Below, in pieces: positions 34,953-44,698 of a stretch of DNA of 64,000 nt (its first letter is position 1; each line of letters opens with the position of its first letter). The notes below the pieces were generated by a model. The model worked only from the letters and a program-made list of their open reading frames with translations, was not told where the DNA came from and did not search any database. Both the position numbers and the translations under genes were made by a program. Source of the stretch: Brevibacterium siliguriense (lineage in GTDB: Bacteria > Actinomycetota > Actinomycetes > Actinomycetales > Brevibacteriaceae); contig NZ_LT629766.1 of NCBI RefSeq assembly GCF_900105315.1, positions 2,170,001-2,234,000 of the forward strand, written 5' to 3'.

Positions 34953-36208
34953 CGGCGCACCCCCTGAGGAGTCGAGATTGCGCTGCCGTCAGCTGCGGAG
35001 GCAGCACCGGAGCCGGCGGTGCCCGGTCCGGGTTCGGCAGAAGTCCGGCCGGTGCCGGACCGGGATCGCTTGGACTCGAAGGTCGTCCATGACTCCGGCA
35101 GATCCTCGCTGAGGCCGAGCATCGTCAGATCGTCGATCTCGCTGAGGGTGCGCAGAGTCACCGGCACGCGACGGGAGAAGTGCGAGGCGAGTTCCTGCCC
35201 GCGTCGATCACCGACGGAGCAGATGACGATGTGATTCGGGTTGTCGTGTGCGGGCAGTTCGACCTTGCCCTGACGCACAAGGGCGGAGAGCAGACGCAGC
35301 TTGTCGATCTCGCGGGCTCCTTTGAATCTGATCCGGTGTCCGGGCGCGACGACATTGACTTCGTAGTCGGCCCGGAGGAACGCCGTTCCGGCGGCGGTCG
35401 CCGCGGCCAGCAGGAACTCGATCTCGAGATCGCTCGGCTCCTCGGCTCCCTCATCGGCGACGAGGTCGATGAGGATGAGCGAATAGAGCGTCTCCTCATC
35501 GGCTTCGTGCCGGACCATGAGCTCGCCGGACTTCGCCGTCGAGGGCCAGTGCACGTGCCGCAGATCATCGCCGGGTACGTATTCACGCGTGTGGAAATCG
35601 CGCGTGGTGTGTCCCGTGCGGACCTTGCCGTCATCGAGGCGGGCCGGCCGGATCGAGGAATCCTGAGGGATGCGTGCGGGCAGAATCGGAACTGACACGG
35701 CCACGGGGAAGGTCCCGTGGACCTTCTTCTTCATCTTCACCAGGCCGAAGGGTCCGAACACCGTGATGAGGACCGAATCGAGCCCGGAGACACCACGGCG
35801 GTTCGGGGTGAACGACGTCAGCACCGTCTGCGACGCCCCACGGGCCAGAGCCGGAACGTCGCCGGAGGTGGAGTCGCCGAATCCCTCGGCCGGAACGAAG
35901 TCGATGGTCGCGGCAGGAATCGCGAGCTGGCCGATGTTGGTCACGCTCGCCTGCACTTCGACCTCCTTGCCCTCGGCGGCCAGCGGGTAGCGGCCACCCG
36001 AAGGGGACAGCGTCACCTCGTGGAGGTTCGTGCTCATCGCGATCGACACCCGACGGGTGCCCCACAGGATGAGCAGCGCCGAGAGCAGAACCAGGCCGAG
36101 CAGCAGCAGACCGGCCGGCAGAAGGCCGGGCAGCGCGAAGCGGTAGGCCGTGATGATCAGGGCCGCCCCGGCAAGGACGAAGATGATGCCCGAAGTGCTC
36201 AGTCGCAT
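34949..36208 (-). CDS. DUF58 domain protein
   Basis: A 419-residue protein. Two N-terminal transmembrane helices (residues ~5-50) precede an immunoglobulin-like region and the DUF58 core, with GDDLRHVHWPSTAKSGELMV and a von Willebrand A-like ILIDLVAD segment. It is the usual partner of MoxR ATPases and may be a chaperone or assembly factor. The start was chosen at the ATG giving MRLSTSG and a leading helix; a longer in-frame extension runs antisense to nothing useful and overlaps moxR. It follows the MoxR stop by four bases and overlaps the transglutaminase start by four. The C-terminus is Gly/Ser/Ala-rich. Confidence 0.87.
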   Translation of the reverse strand: MRLSTSGIIFVLAGAALIITAYRFALPGLLPAGLLLLGLVLLSALLILWGTRRVSIAMSTNLHEVTLSPSGGRYPLAAEGKEVEVQASVTNIGQLAIPAATIDFVPAEGFGDSTSGDVPALARGASQTVLTSFTPNRRGVSGLDSVLITVFGPFGLVKMKKKVHGTFPVAVSVPILPARIPQDSSIRPARLDDGKVRTGHTTRDFHTREYVPGDDLRHVHWPSTAKSGELMVRHEADEETLYSLILIDLVADEGAEEPSDLEIEFLLAAATAAGTAFLRADYEVNVVAPGHRIRFKGAREIDKLRLLSALVRQGKVELPAHDNPNHIVICSVGDRRGQELASHFSRRVPVTLRTLSEIDDLTMLGLSEDLPESWTTFESKRSRSGTGRTSAEPGPGTAGSGAASAADGSAISTPQGVRR

Positions 36209-36212
36209 GCTG

Positions 36213-37211
36213 TCACTGGTTCGTCGAGACAGGCACGCGGGACAGCACCCGACCGATGAGGTCGGCAGCGAGGTCCGCGTCGTCGCCGTCGCGGGGGATG
36301 ATGCGGTGGGCGAGGATGTACGGGGCCAGTGCCTGCACATCGTCGGGAGTGACGAAGGTGCGCCCGGACAGAGCCGCGCGAGCCTTCGCCGCTCGCAGCA
36401 GGTGGACACCGCCGCGCGGGGAACTGCCGAGCAGGATCGCCTGATCGTTGCGGGTGGCATGGAGGATCGCCACGATGTATTCGCGCAGCTGCCGGCTCGC
36501 GGAGACATGGCGGACGATAGTGCGCGCCTGAGTGATCTGCTCGAGGTTCGTCACCGCGGCGGCGGACTCGAGGGGATCGTTCTGAATCTGGTTGTCCAGC
36601 AGGTCGACCTCATCGGACGTCGCCGGATACCCCAGGGAGATGCGGGTGAGGAAGCGGTCACGCTGCGCCTCGGGCAGAGCGTAGGTGCCCTCCATGTCGA
36701 TCGGGTTCTGAGTGGCGACGACGATGAATGGCGTGGGCATCGGATAGGTCTGCCCGTCGATCGTCGCCTGGCCCTCGGCCATGCACTCGAGCATCGCCGA
36801 CTGCGTCTTCGGGGACGCACGATTGATCTCATCGGCGATGACGATGTTCGCGAACACCGGTCCCTGCCGGAACTCGAAGTGACGAGTCTCCTGGTTGAAC
36901 AGATTCACGCCCACGACATCGGTGGGCAGCAGGTCCGGAGTGAATTGGATACGGCGCACGGAGCCGTCCACGACCTTGCCCATGGCGCGGGCCAACAGGG
37001 TCTTGCCGACGCCGGGGACGTCTTCGAGGAGAACGTGTCCGCCGGCGAGCAGCGCGATGAGTGAGAGCCCGACGGCCTCATCCTTGCCCTCGAGAACCGA
37101 GTTCATCGCTGTGCGTGCCCGAGAGGTCAGATTCTGAACCCACTCGATGTGCTCGGCACCGATCACGGAATTGGTCTGTGTACCTTCTTGGCTGGTCGAC
37201 ATACCCTCCAT
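36213..37211 (-). CDS. MoxR family AAA+ ATPase
   Basis: A 332-residue ATPase. Walker A is VPGVGKTLLA, Walker B IVIADEINRASPKTQ, followed by the MoxR-specific AMLECMAEGQ, sensor 1 ATQNP and the arginine-finger region QRDRFL. MoxR proteins act as chaperones that activate metal-containing or envelope complexes with DUF58 partners. It leads the operon with DUF58 and transglutaminase genes. Two ATGs nine bases apart (37211 and 37202) both have GGAGGG- or AAGGGA-like sites at poor spacing; the longer is given. Confidence 0.93.
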   Translation of the reverse strand: MEGMSTSQEGTQTNSVIGAEHIEWVQNLTSRARTAMNSVLEGKDEAVGLSLIALLAGGHVLLEDVPGVGKTLLARAMGKVVDGSVRRIQFTPDLLPTDVVGVNLFNQETRHFEFRQGPVFANIVIADEINRASPKTQSAMLECMAEGQATIDGQTYPMPTPFIVVATQNPIDMEGTYALPEAQRDRFLTRISLGYPATSDEVDLLDNQIQNDPLESAAAVTNLEQITQARTIVRHVSASRQLREYIVAILHATRNDQAILLGSSPRGGVHLLRAAKARAALSGRTFVTPDDVQALAPYILAHRIIPRDGDDADLAADLIGRVLSRVPVSTNQ

Positions 37212-37214
37212 TGT

Positions 37215-37400
37215 CCCTTAAAGCCGGCACCCCAGCCACACGAGTTTCTTTCAGCTTCGTCACTCCCACTTCTCCCCGCTCGCATTCCCTTCCCGCTCCC
37301 ATTCCCTCCCCGAGGCGCCCCCACACCACTCCCCACCCTCCTCCCCACTTCGCTCCACGCGGCCCCTCCACTTTCCTCCCCACTCACCTCCACCTCGGCG
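37215..37400. other. Polypyrimidine tract in the moxR-mraZ gap
   Basis: The plus strand of this part of the 466-bp gap is almost all C and T with few purines, in short runs such as TCCCCAC and CCTCCCC. No ORF with homologous content is visible. Such asymmetric tracts can form unusual DNA structures or slow transcription; nothing further can be said from sequence. Confidence 0.5.
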
Positions 37401-37590
37401 CGGGGATCGTTTGAGATCCGCGGATTCTCACGGATTGCGGGCGATTTCGTCGCCCTCGCCGAGGCGGCCCACCCCCACCGTGAACGCAACGATTTCGCTG
37501 CACCCGACACTCCTGCGACGCGCCTCAGGGAAATTTTCCCCACTTTCCTCCACCTATCTGACCTGGGGAAACGATGGACTTTGAGCATCG

Positions 37591-37638
37591 GTGGGGAGAA
37601 ATGCTGGAATCTGTGGAGGGAAGTGGAGTACTGTGGTT
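37591..37638 (+). promoter_or_regulatory. Direct-repeat operator array for MraZ
   Basis: GTGGAG, GTGGAG and GTGGTT start at 37613, 37623 and 37633, exactly ten bases apart, with GTGGGG at 37591. Known MraZ proteins bind direct repeats with a G-rich core at ten-base spacing upstream of their own gene, so this is the expected autoregulatory site. The array ends about 40 bases before the mraZ start. The promoter itself is not clear. Confidence 0.65.
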
Positions 37639-37677
37639 GCTATCGGAGCCGATGGGTTTCGAAAGGGGTGAGACGAC

Positions 37678-38109
37678 ATGTTCTTGGGCACTCATATGCA
37701 GAAGCTCGACGACAAAGGTCGCCTCATCCTGCCCGCAAAGTTCCGCGAGGAGCTGTCGCCCGGACTCGTTCTGACCCGTGGCCAGGAGAACTGCCTCACC
37801 CTGTTCCCCACCACGGAGTTCGAAGCCGAGCACGCGCGAATCCAGAACGCGCCGAAGACGAATAAGGAAGCCCGCGATTACCAGCGTGTGTTCCTGTCGG
37901 CGGCATCTGCGGAACAACCTGACAAACAGGGACGCATCACGGTCCCGAACATATTGCGGCAGTACGCATCACTGACACGGGAAGTCGCAGTGATCGGCAT
38001 GGGCAACCGAGTCGAGATCTGGGATGCACCGACCTGGGAGGACTACCTCGTCGGCGCTCAGCAGGCCTTCGCCGAACGCGAAGAGGAGGTGATCCCCGGA
38101 GTGATCTGA
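37678..38109 (+). CDS. mraZ: Transcriptional regulator MraZ
   Basis: A 143-residue protein with two SpoVT/AbrB-like repeats: DDKGRLILPAKFRE in the first half and DKQGRITVPNILRQY in the second, the DNA-contacting loops of MraZ. It forms a ring that binds repeats in its own promoter and represses the dcw operon. GAAAGGGG lies before the ATG. As usual it heads the division and cell-wall cluster; a 168-base gap separates it from rsmH. Confidence 0.96.
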   Translation: MFLGTHMQKLDDKGRLILPAKFREELSPGLVLTRGQENCLTLFPTTEFEAEHARIQNAPKTNKEARDYQRVFLSAASAEQPDKQGRITVPNILRQYASLTREVAVIGMGNRVEIWDAPTWEDYLVGAQQAFAEREEEVIPGVI

Positions 38110-38277
38110 TTCTGCTCGGGTTTGATCCTTGCCCGCCGTGCTCGAGTTTCGGGGAACTTCCCCGTTTCCGAAGCTCGGACGTCCTGACACACTTCCCCGG
38201 TGGCAGGGCCACGGCGGTCAAGGTTCTGGCTCCAGCAGCACACCCCCCCCGACCACCCCCGTATGAAGGACCCACGA

Positions 38278-39240
38278 ATGACAGCTCAGCACGTACCGGT
38301 GCTCCTGACGCGCGTGGTCGACCTCATCGGCGTCGGAGTCGAGGCCGCCAGGGAAGCTGGACTCGCCCCTGTCGTCGTCGACGGCACCCTGGGAATGGGC
38401 GGGCACGCCGAGGCAGTGCTCACGACCTTCGACGATGTCCACCTCGTCGGCATCGACCGTGACCTGCAGGCCATCGAGATCGCCACCGAACGTCTGGCCC
38501 CCTTCGCAGACCGCATCGATATCGTCCACGCCGTCGACGACGAGCTGCCAGACGTCCTCGCCGACCTCGGCATCGACGCGATCAGCGCGATCCTGCTCGA
38601 CCTCGGAGTGTCCTCCCTGCAGCTCGACGAAGACGAACGCGGATTCTCCTACTCCCGGCCCGCGCCCCTGGACATGCGCATGGACCGCACTCAGGAGCTC
38701 ACCGCTGAGAAGGTTCTGGCGACCTACTCCGAATCCGAGCTGCGCCGCATCCTCCGCGAATACGGCGAGGAGAAACTGGCCGGCAGGATCGCGAAGATCA
38801 TAGTCACCGACCGAGCCCACACTCCGTGGGTGACCTCGGATCAGCTCGCGGCCATGCTCTCGCGGGTGATTCCGCAGACGAAGAAGAAGTCCCACCCCGC
38901 CAAACGCACCTTCCAGGCCCTGCGCATCGAGGTCAACGACGAACTCGGAGTCCTGCGCACCGCACTGCCGGCGGCACTGGAAGCACTGCACATCGGGGGA
39001 GTGGCCGTCATCGAGTCCTACCAGTCGCTGGAGGACACGATCGTGAAGAAGACCTTCCGGACGGCCACGACCTCCTCGGCACCGCCGGACCTGCCGGTCG
39101 TGCCCGAGGAGCACCAGCCTTGGCTGAAGGAGATCATCCGGGGCGCCGAGATGGCTGACGAGAACGAAGCAGAGAGCAATCCGCGGGCGGCGAGCGTCCG
39201 GCTGCGGGCAGTGCAGAAGATCAGGGAGGCACGATCGTGA
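38278..39240 (+). CDS. rsmH: 16S rRNA (cytosine1402-N4)-methyltransferase
   Basis: A 320-residue SAM-dependent methyltransferase acting on the 30S P-site. HVPVLL at the start, GTLGMGGHAEAVL for SAM binding, ILLDLGVSSLQLDEDERGFSY, and KRTFQALRIEVNDEL are hallmark segments. The ATG chosen follows AAGGA by eight bases; an in-frame ATG five codons earlier is possible but would itself contain that site. Its stop overlaps the ftsL GTG (GTGA). Confidence 0.95.
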   Translation: MTAQHVPVLLTRVVDLIGVGVEAAREAGLAPVVVDGTLGMGGHAEAVLTTFDDVHLVGIDRDLQAIEIATERLAPFADRIDIVHAVDDELPDVLADLGIDAISAILLDLGVSSLQLDEDERGFSYSRPAPLDMRMDRTQELTAEKVLATYSESELRRILREYGEEKLAGRIAKIIVTDRAHTPWVTSDQLAAMLSRVIPQTKKKSHPAKRTFQALRIEVNDELGVLRTALPAALEALHIGGVAVIESYQSLEDTIVKKTFRTATTSSAPPDLPVVPEEHQPWLKEIIRGAEMADENEAESNPRAASVRLRAVQKIREARS

Positions 39241-39803
39241 GGAATTCCCAGGCGGCCGCAGGTCAGCCCCACTTCACCGAACGCTCCCGCCGGCCCGACG
39301 AAGCCGGTGGTCAGCAGGGCGGAGCGAAGCTGCGGCTGCTCAAGTTCGAGCTGCCGAAGTCCCGTTTGCCCTTCTCGATGCTGTGTGTGGGGATCCTCCT
39401 CACCACCCTCGTGGCCGTGCTGCTGCTCAACATCTTCGTGGCCAACACCTCCTATAAGGTCGACCAGCTGACGAGTCAGAAGGAAGCCCTGGCCGAACAG
39501 AAGGACCGCCTCGTCGAGGACAACTCGTACCGCGAGTCCCCGCAGAACATCTCCCTAGCCGCCGAGGAGCTCGGCCTCGTCCGCGATTCCTCACCGGAAT
39601 TCCTCGATGCGAAGACCGGGAAGATCATCGATGCGCCGGGAATCGACGTCAGCGGTGAGAAAGAGCCCACAGTCGTGCCCGGCCCGCGTGCCGATACACG
39701 TGATGACCTCCGACCCAATCTACGATCGGATGAGAAGCTCCCGGTCGTCGGGGGCAGCCCGAGCCAGGACGTGGCGGCTCCCAGCCAGGAGGCGCCGAAA
39801 TAG
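39237..39803 (+). CDS. ftsL: Cell division protein FtsL
   Basis: A 188-residue bitopic protein. A basic cytoplasmic N-terminus is followed by one transmembrane helix (residues ~45-66) and a short coiled-coil with Leu/Gln heptads (KVDQLTSQKEALAEQKDRL), ending in an extended acidic, Pro-rich tail. FtsL joins FtsQ and DivIC-type proteins to activate FtsW-FtsI. Assignment rests on topology and position between rsmH and ftsI; sequence conservation in this family is low. It starts at a GTG overlapping the rsmH stop. Confidence 0.82.
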   Translation: MRNSQAAAGQPHFTERSRRPDEAGGQQGGAKLRLLKFELPKSRLPFSMLCVGILLTTLVAVLLLNIFVANTSYKVDQLTSQKEALAEQKDRLVEDNSYRESPQNISLAAEELGLVRDSSPEFLDAKTGKIIDAPGIDVSGEKEPTVVPGPRADTRDDLRPNLRSDEKLPVVGGSPSQDVAAPSQEAPK

Positions 39804-39877
39804 TCCGAGCTCACCGGGACCAGGGAACGGCCTGACCGAAACATTCGCCGACCACACCAAGGACCGAGGACGGAGCA

Positions 39878-41659
39878 ATGGGCTCAGCCAAGACCCGACT
39901 GAAGAGGAAACGCAAGGGCGACGGCCCCAATCTGCGTTGGCGGATGGGTATCATCGCCGCGGTGTCGGTCCTCGCTCTGCTCATCACCTCAGGTCGGCTC
40001 GTGTCGATCCAGGGCATGGATTCGATGAAGCTCGCGGAGAAGGCGCTGTCGAACCGACTCGTCACTCAGACCCTGCCGGCCGATCGCGGACAGATCCTGG
40101 CCTCCGACGGCACTGTGCTCGCCGACAGCGTCTCCCGCTACCAGCTCGTCGTCGATCAGCAGAACGTCGCCCAGTACGAAGTCGACGGCAAACTCGTCGG
40201 TGCGTGGGGTGCGGCCGAGGCCCTGTCGAAGCCGCTCAACACCGACCCGGGTCTGCTCTACCCCAAGCTCGTCGGTGAGAAGCGCTGGAACCCCGTCGCC
40301 AAGGGACTGACCTCGGAGACCTGGCGTGAGGTGAAGAAACTCGACGTCCTCGGCGTCTCCGCTGAGGAGTACTCTGTGCGTTCCTACCCGGCCGGCGGAG
40401 TCGCCGGCAACCTCGTCGGCTTCCTCAGCTCCGACGGCACGGCCCAAGCCGGACTGGAGAAGGCCTATGACGAACAGCTGTCGGGCACGGACGGTCAGCA
40501 GCAGTACGAACGCGGTGCACGCGGAGAGATCATCCCCCTCGGCGACAACAATATGAAGGACGCCGTCGACGGTCAGGGACTGCAGACGACTATCGATCCC
40601 GCGATGCAGTACTACGCTCAGCAGGCGATCGAAGAGCAGCGGAGGAAGCACAAAGCCGAGTCCGCGTCGATCGTCATCAAAGAGGTCAAGACCGGACGCA
40701 TCATCACCGCCGCAGATGCTCCCACGGTCGATCCGAACTCTCCGGGCAAAGTCGACGGCCCCGACCGCGGTTCGCGCATCTTCACCGACATGTTCGAGCC
40801 CGGTTCGACCGCGAAGATGGTCACGGCCGCAGCCCTGCTCGACAAGGGACTCGTCACTCCAGAGCAGGAGTTCACCGTCCCGGACAAGTGGAAGGCGCCG
40901 AACGGCGAAGAGTTCCGCGACTCCCACGAGCACCCCGACGAGAAGCTCACCTTCGCCGGTATCCTCGCCGAATCCTCGAATACCGGCACCGTGCTGGCCG
41001 GCAAGGAACTCACCGAGGCTCAGCGCTACGAATACATGAAGAAGTTCGGCTTCGGCTCGAAGTCCGGCATCGGCTTCCCCGCCGAGACCTCGGGCATCCT
41101 GCACCCGTACGAGGAATGGGACGGACGCACGAAGTACACCGTGATGTTCGGTCAGGGTGTGGCGGCGAACGCTGTCCAGACCACCGACGTCATCTCCACC
41201 ATCGCCAACGGAGGAGTCCACGTCCCCTCTCGATTGGTCGACGGAATGGTCTCACCGAAGGGACGCGCCGTCTCTACTCCCGCCGGAGAGAAACAGCGCG
41301 TCGTCAGTGAGAAGGCAGCCGACGAGACCCTGCGGATGCTCGAGGGCGTCGTCGCCGAGGGCACAGGCAAGTCCGCCCAGGTCTCAGGCTACCGAGTCGC
41401 AGGGAAGACCGGTACCGCGCAGGCACCGGCCGCCGAAGGCGGAGGCTATGACGGATACACCGCCTCCTTCGTCGGCGTCCTGCCCGCCGAAGATCCCGAG
41501 CTCGCGATCTCCGTGACTTTGCAGAGGCCTCGCAACGGCTACTACGGTGGACAGGCCGCAGCTCCCGTCTTCTCCGACGTCGCGGGCTTCGCGATGCGGC
41601 ATCTGAAGATCCCCCCGTCGACGCAGAAGCCCGACCTACCCGCTCGAGAATGGAAATGA
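39878..41659 (+). CDS. ftsI: Septal penicillin-binding protein (transpeptidase, class B)
   Basis: A 593-residue class B PBP. It has a basic N-terminus, one transmembrane helix (residues ~22-42), a pedestal domain with PADRGQILASDGTVLA, and the transpeptidase domain: catalytic Ser310 in GSTAKM, S366-S367-N368 and K510-T-G. It cross-links septal peptidoglycan in complex with FtsW. GGACGGAGCA precedes the ATG. Its stop overlaps the murE start. The length is close to typical actinobacterial FtsI (PbpB). Confidence 0.95.
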   Translation: MGSAKTRLKRKRKGDGPNLRWRMGIIAAVSVLALLITSGRLVSIQGMDSMKLAEKALSNRLVTQTLPADRGQILASDGTVLADSVSRYQLVVDQQNVAQYEVDGKLVGAWGAAEALSKPLNTDPGLLYPKLVGEKRWNPVAKGLTSETWREVKKLDVLGVSAEEYSVRSYPAGGVAGNLVGFLSSDGTAQAGLEKAYDEQLSGTDGQQQYERGARGEIIPLGDNNMKDAVDGQGLQTTIDPAMQYYAQQAIEEQRRKHKAESASIVIKEVKTGRIITAADAPTVDPNSPGKVDGPDRGSRIFTDMFEPGSTAKMVTAAALLDKGLVTPEQEFTVPDKWKAPNGEEFRDSHEHPDEKLTFAGILAESSNTGTVLAGKELTEAQRYEYMKKFGFGSKSGIGFPAETSGILHPYEEWDGRTKYTVMFGQGVAANAVQTTDVISTIANGGVHVPSRLVDGMVSPKGRAVSTPAGEKQRVVSEKAADETLRMLEGVVAEGTGKSAQVSGYRVAGKTGTAQAPAAEGGGYDGYTASFVGVLPAEDPELAISVTLQRPRNGYYGGQAAAPVFSDVAGFAMRHLKIPPSTQKPDLPAREWK

Positions 41660-43230
41660 TGCGTTTTTCACAGCTGCTGCCGATCGCACCCGGCACCCTC
41701 CACGGTGACCCCGAGACAGAGGTCACCGGAGTCTCCCATGACTCTCGAGCGGTCTCACCCGGTCAGCTCTACGCGGCCCTGCCGGGCGCGAACGTCCACG
41801 GTGCGAAATTCGCCCCCGACCTGATCCGTGCCGGGGTGAACGCAGTGCTCACCGACGACGCCGGCTGGCAGCTCATCACCGAAACACTGAGCGCGGACGA
41901 ATCCGACAGGCAGCTCCTCTCCGGAGTCACCGCGCTCATCGTCGAGGCGCCCCGTGCCGTGCTCGGGTTCGTCTCCGCAGCCGTCTACGGGACCGCCTCG
42001 GTGCCGGAGCTCATCGGAGTCACCGGTACGAACGGGAAGACGACGACGACCTACCTGGCCGACGGGATGCTCGCAGCACTCGGCCACCGCACCGCCGTCA
42101 TCGGCACGGTTGCGATCCTCATCGCCGGCGACACCGTGCCCAGTGTGCGCACGACACCGGAAGCTCCCGAACTGCACGCTCTGTTTGCGAAGATGCGCGC
42201 GGCCGAAGTCGACACCTGCTCGATGGAGGTCTCCTCCCACGCGCTCAGCCAGCACCGCGTCGACGGGGCGCACTTCGCCGTCGCCGGGTTCACGAACCTG
42301 TCACAGGACCACCTCGACTTCCACAACACGATGGAGGAGTACTTCGAGGCGAAGGCCCTGCTGTTCACTCGCACGTTCGCCGATAGGGCCGTCATCGTCA
42401 TCGAAGACGAATGGGGCGAGCGGATGACCGAGGCCGCGCAGGTGCCTGCGCGCACCTTGGGCCGCGACGATCGCAGCCAATGGCGCATCGAACACACCCC
42501 CGGCGAAGCGGAGTTCGTGCTCCACCTCGACGACGGGCAGAGCATCCGGCTGCGCTCACCGCTGCCCGGCGACTTCAACGTCACGAACACGGCTCTGGCG
42601 GCCTCGATGCTCATCGAATCCGGGATCCCGGCAACAGAGATCGACGCGATCGGCCGCAGCTTCGTGGCCACGGTGCCCGGGAGGATGGAGATCATCGATG
42701 TCTCCGGACCGCGGGCGCTCGAGGAATCGCACCCGGAGATCCTGCCGCGGGCCATCGTCGACTATTCGCACACGCCCGACGCGATCGCGAAGGCATTGGC
42801 GACTCTGCACGCGGACTCCGATGAGCTCATCGTCGTCTTCGGCGCCGGAGGTGACCGTGACCGCGGCAAGCGCTTCGGGATGGGGCAGGCGGCTGCCCGT
42901 GAGGCTGATGTGATCGTTCTCACCGACGACAATCCGCGCACCGAGGATCCCGACACGATCCGCGCTGCCATCAGGCAGGGGATTGACGCCGAGGTGGATG
43001 CGGGTCGGGCACGTGTGAAGAAGATCATCGAGGTCCCCGATCGCGGTGCCGCCATCGATGAAGCGATTGCCGAAGCTGACCCCCGCGCGACCGTGCTGAT
43101 AGCGGGCAAGGGGCATGAGACAGGCCAGACCGTGGGCACCACGGTCACCGATTTCGACGACCGGGCCAGGACACGCTCAGCGCTGTCCATGCGACTGGGC
43201 GGCGCACAACCAGGTAAAGTTCACAGATGA
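41656..43230 (+). CDS. murE: UDP-MurNAc-tripeptide synthetase (meso-diaminopimelate-adding)
   Basis: A 524-residue Mur ligase. It has the ATP loop [15 protein letters not shown] (near residues 120-135), the central HDSRAV/SMEVSSHAL segments, and DNPRTEDPD near the C-terminus; DNPR is the motif of enzymes that add meso-diaminopimelate rather than Lys. It makes UDP-MurNAc-L-Ala-D-Glu-mDAP in the cytoplasm. Three ATGs cluster at 41650, 41656 and 41659; 41656 gives the classic ATGA overlap with ftsI and is used here. Confidence 0.95.
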   Translation: MMRFSQLLPIAPGTLHGDPETEVTGVSHDSRAVSPGQLYAALPGANVHGAKFAPDLIRAGVNAVLTDDAGWQLITETLSADESDRQLLSGVTALIVEAPRAVLGFVSAAVYGTASVPELIGVTGTNGKTTTTYLADGMLAALGHRTAVIGTVAILIAGDTVPSVRTTPEAPELHALFAKMRAAEVDTCSMEVSSHALSQHRVDGAHFAVAGFTNLSQDHLDFHNTMEEYFEAKALLFTRTFADRAVIVIEDEWGERMTEAAQVPARTLGRDDRSQWRIEHTPGEAEFVLHLDDGQSIRLRSPLPGDFNVTNTALAASMLIESGIPATEIDAIGRSFVATVPGRMEIIDVSGPRALEESHPEILPRAIVDYSHTPDAIAKALATLHADSDELIVVFGAGGDRDRGKRFGMGQAAAREADVIVLTDDNPRTEDPDTIRAAIRQGIDAEVDAGRARVKKIIEVPDRGAAIDEAIAEADPRATVLIAGKGHETGQTVGTTVTDFDDRARTRSALSMRLGGAQPGKVHR

Positions 43231-43231
43231 T

Positions 43232-44698
43232 ATGAAGCGACTGACTGCAGCCGAAATCGCAACCGCCCTGAGCGGCGAGTTGTACGGCATCGACCCCGAG
43301 ACCCCATTGACCGCCGGTGTGGTGACCGACTCGAGAGAAGTCGGACCCGGCGATATCTACGTCGCCCGCCGAGGCGAGAGCTTCGACGGCATCGAATTCG
43401 CCGCCGCCGCCGTCGAGGCGGGAGCGGCCCTGATCATCGGCGAATCCGTCCCCACCATCGACGACGAACCGCTGCCGGTCGTCGTCGTCGCCGATGCCAC
43501 CGAAGCGCTCGGCCAGCTGGCCAAGCACAGCATCGAAGCTCTGCGCGCAGACGGTGAGCTCACCGTCATCGCGATCACCGGATCCGTCGGCAAGACCACG
43601 GTGAAGGACCTCGCCGCCGACCTCCTGTCAGGCGAGGCTGAGACCGTGTGGCCGCCGAACTCCTACAACAACGAGGTCGGCGTCCCGCTGACGGCCCTGC
43701 GGGCGGTCGAGTCCACCCGCTTCCTCGTTCTCGAGATGGGGGCGCGGTCGATCGGCAACCTCGCCTACCTGACCAGCCTCATCCGACCCGATATCGCCGT
43801 CGAGCTCGCCGTGGGCACCGCCCACACCGGAGTCTTCGGTTCGATCGAGAACACCGCTCGGGCCAAGGCCGAACTCGTCGAGTCTCTGATCGCCGGGTCC
43901 ACCGCCGTGCTCAACGCCGACGACACCCGCGTGTCCGCGATGCGCGAGGTCCTCGCCCCCGAGGTCAGCACACTGTGGTTTTCGCAGCGGGAGTCCCTGC
44001 CCGAATGGGTCGGAGTCGACGACCACGTCGTGCGCGGAACTTCTGTGTCCACGGATTCCTCCGGCCACCCGACGTTCACCCTCACCCTGCCCGGTGAGGA
44101 GCCCAAGGATGTGCGTCTGGCGCTCATCGGCGAACACCACGTCGGCAACGCCCTGGCGGCAGCCGCCATCGCCCACGCCTGCGCAGTCACGACGAAGTCG
44201 ATCGTCACGACCCTGTCGACCTCCTCGGCGGCCAGCCGCTGGCGGATGGAGCTCATCGACTCGCCATCGGGCGTGACCGTGCTCAACGACGCCTACAATG
44301 CGAATCCCGAATCGATGCGGGCCTCCCTGAAGACCCTGGCCTCGATGGGGCGCGGCGACGAGGAGACCAGCCCGCGCCGGACCTTCGCCGTGCTCGGCGA
44401 GATGCTCGAACTCGGAGACGAGTCGGTGTCCGCGCACTCGGACATCGGCGAACTCGTCGTGCGCCTCAACATCACCCGCACCATCGTCGTGGGAGAGGGC
44501 GCCAAGCCGATCTTCAACGCCGCGAACCTCGAAGGCTCCTGGGGCAACGAGGCGGCCTGGGTCGCCACCGCGGCCGAGGCGAAGGATCTCCTGAACGCCG
44601 AACTCGCTCCCGGCGACATCGTCCTGTTCAAATCCTCCCGCGACGCCGGTCTGCGGTACCTGGGAGACGAAATCGCCGGAGTATCGGGGGCCCAATGA
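43232..44698 (+). CDS. murF: UDP-MurNAc-pentapeptide synthetase
   Basis: A 488-residue Mur ligase adding D-Ala-D-Ala to the tripeptide. [18 protein letters not shown] is the N-terminal uridine-binding region, [13 protein letters not shown] the ATP loop, [10 protein letters not shown] and [12 protein letters not shown] follow. The start chosen, one base after the murE stop, gives the family N-terminus [18 protein letters not shown] lies upstream. The frame is open into murE but that extension is unrelated. It overlaps mraY by four bases. Confidence 0.95.
   Translation: MKRLTAAEIATALSGELYGIDPETPLTAGVVTDSREVGPGDIYVARRGESFDGIEFAAAAVEAGAALIIGESVPTIDDEPLPVVVVADATEALGQLAKHSIEALRADGELTVIAITGSVGKTTVKDLAADLLSGEAETVWPPNSYNNEVGVPLTALRAVESTRFLVLEMGARSIGNLAYLTSLIRPDIAVELAVGTAHTGVFGSIENTARAKAELVESLIAGSTAVLNADDTRVSAMREVLAPEVSTLWFSQRESLPEWVGVDDHVVRGTSVSTDSSGHPTFTLTLPGEEPKDVRLALIGEHHVGNALAAAAIAHACAVTTKSIVTTLSTSSAASRWRMELIDSPSGVTVLNDAYNANPESMRASLKTLASMGRGDEETSPRRTFAVLGEMLELGDESVSAHSDIGELVVRLNITRTIVVGEGAKPIFNAANLEGSWGNEAAWVATAAEAKDLLNAELAPGDIVLFKSSRDAGLRYLGDEIAGVSGAQ

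Noticed and set aside
36209-36508. Longer N-terminus for the DUF58 protein
   Set aside because: The extra ~100 residues are read through the moxR coding region in a shadow frame and lack the leading membrane helices of the family.
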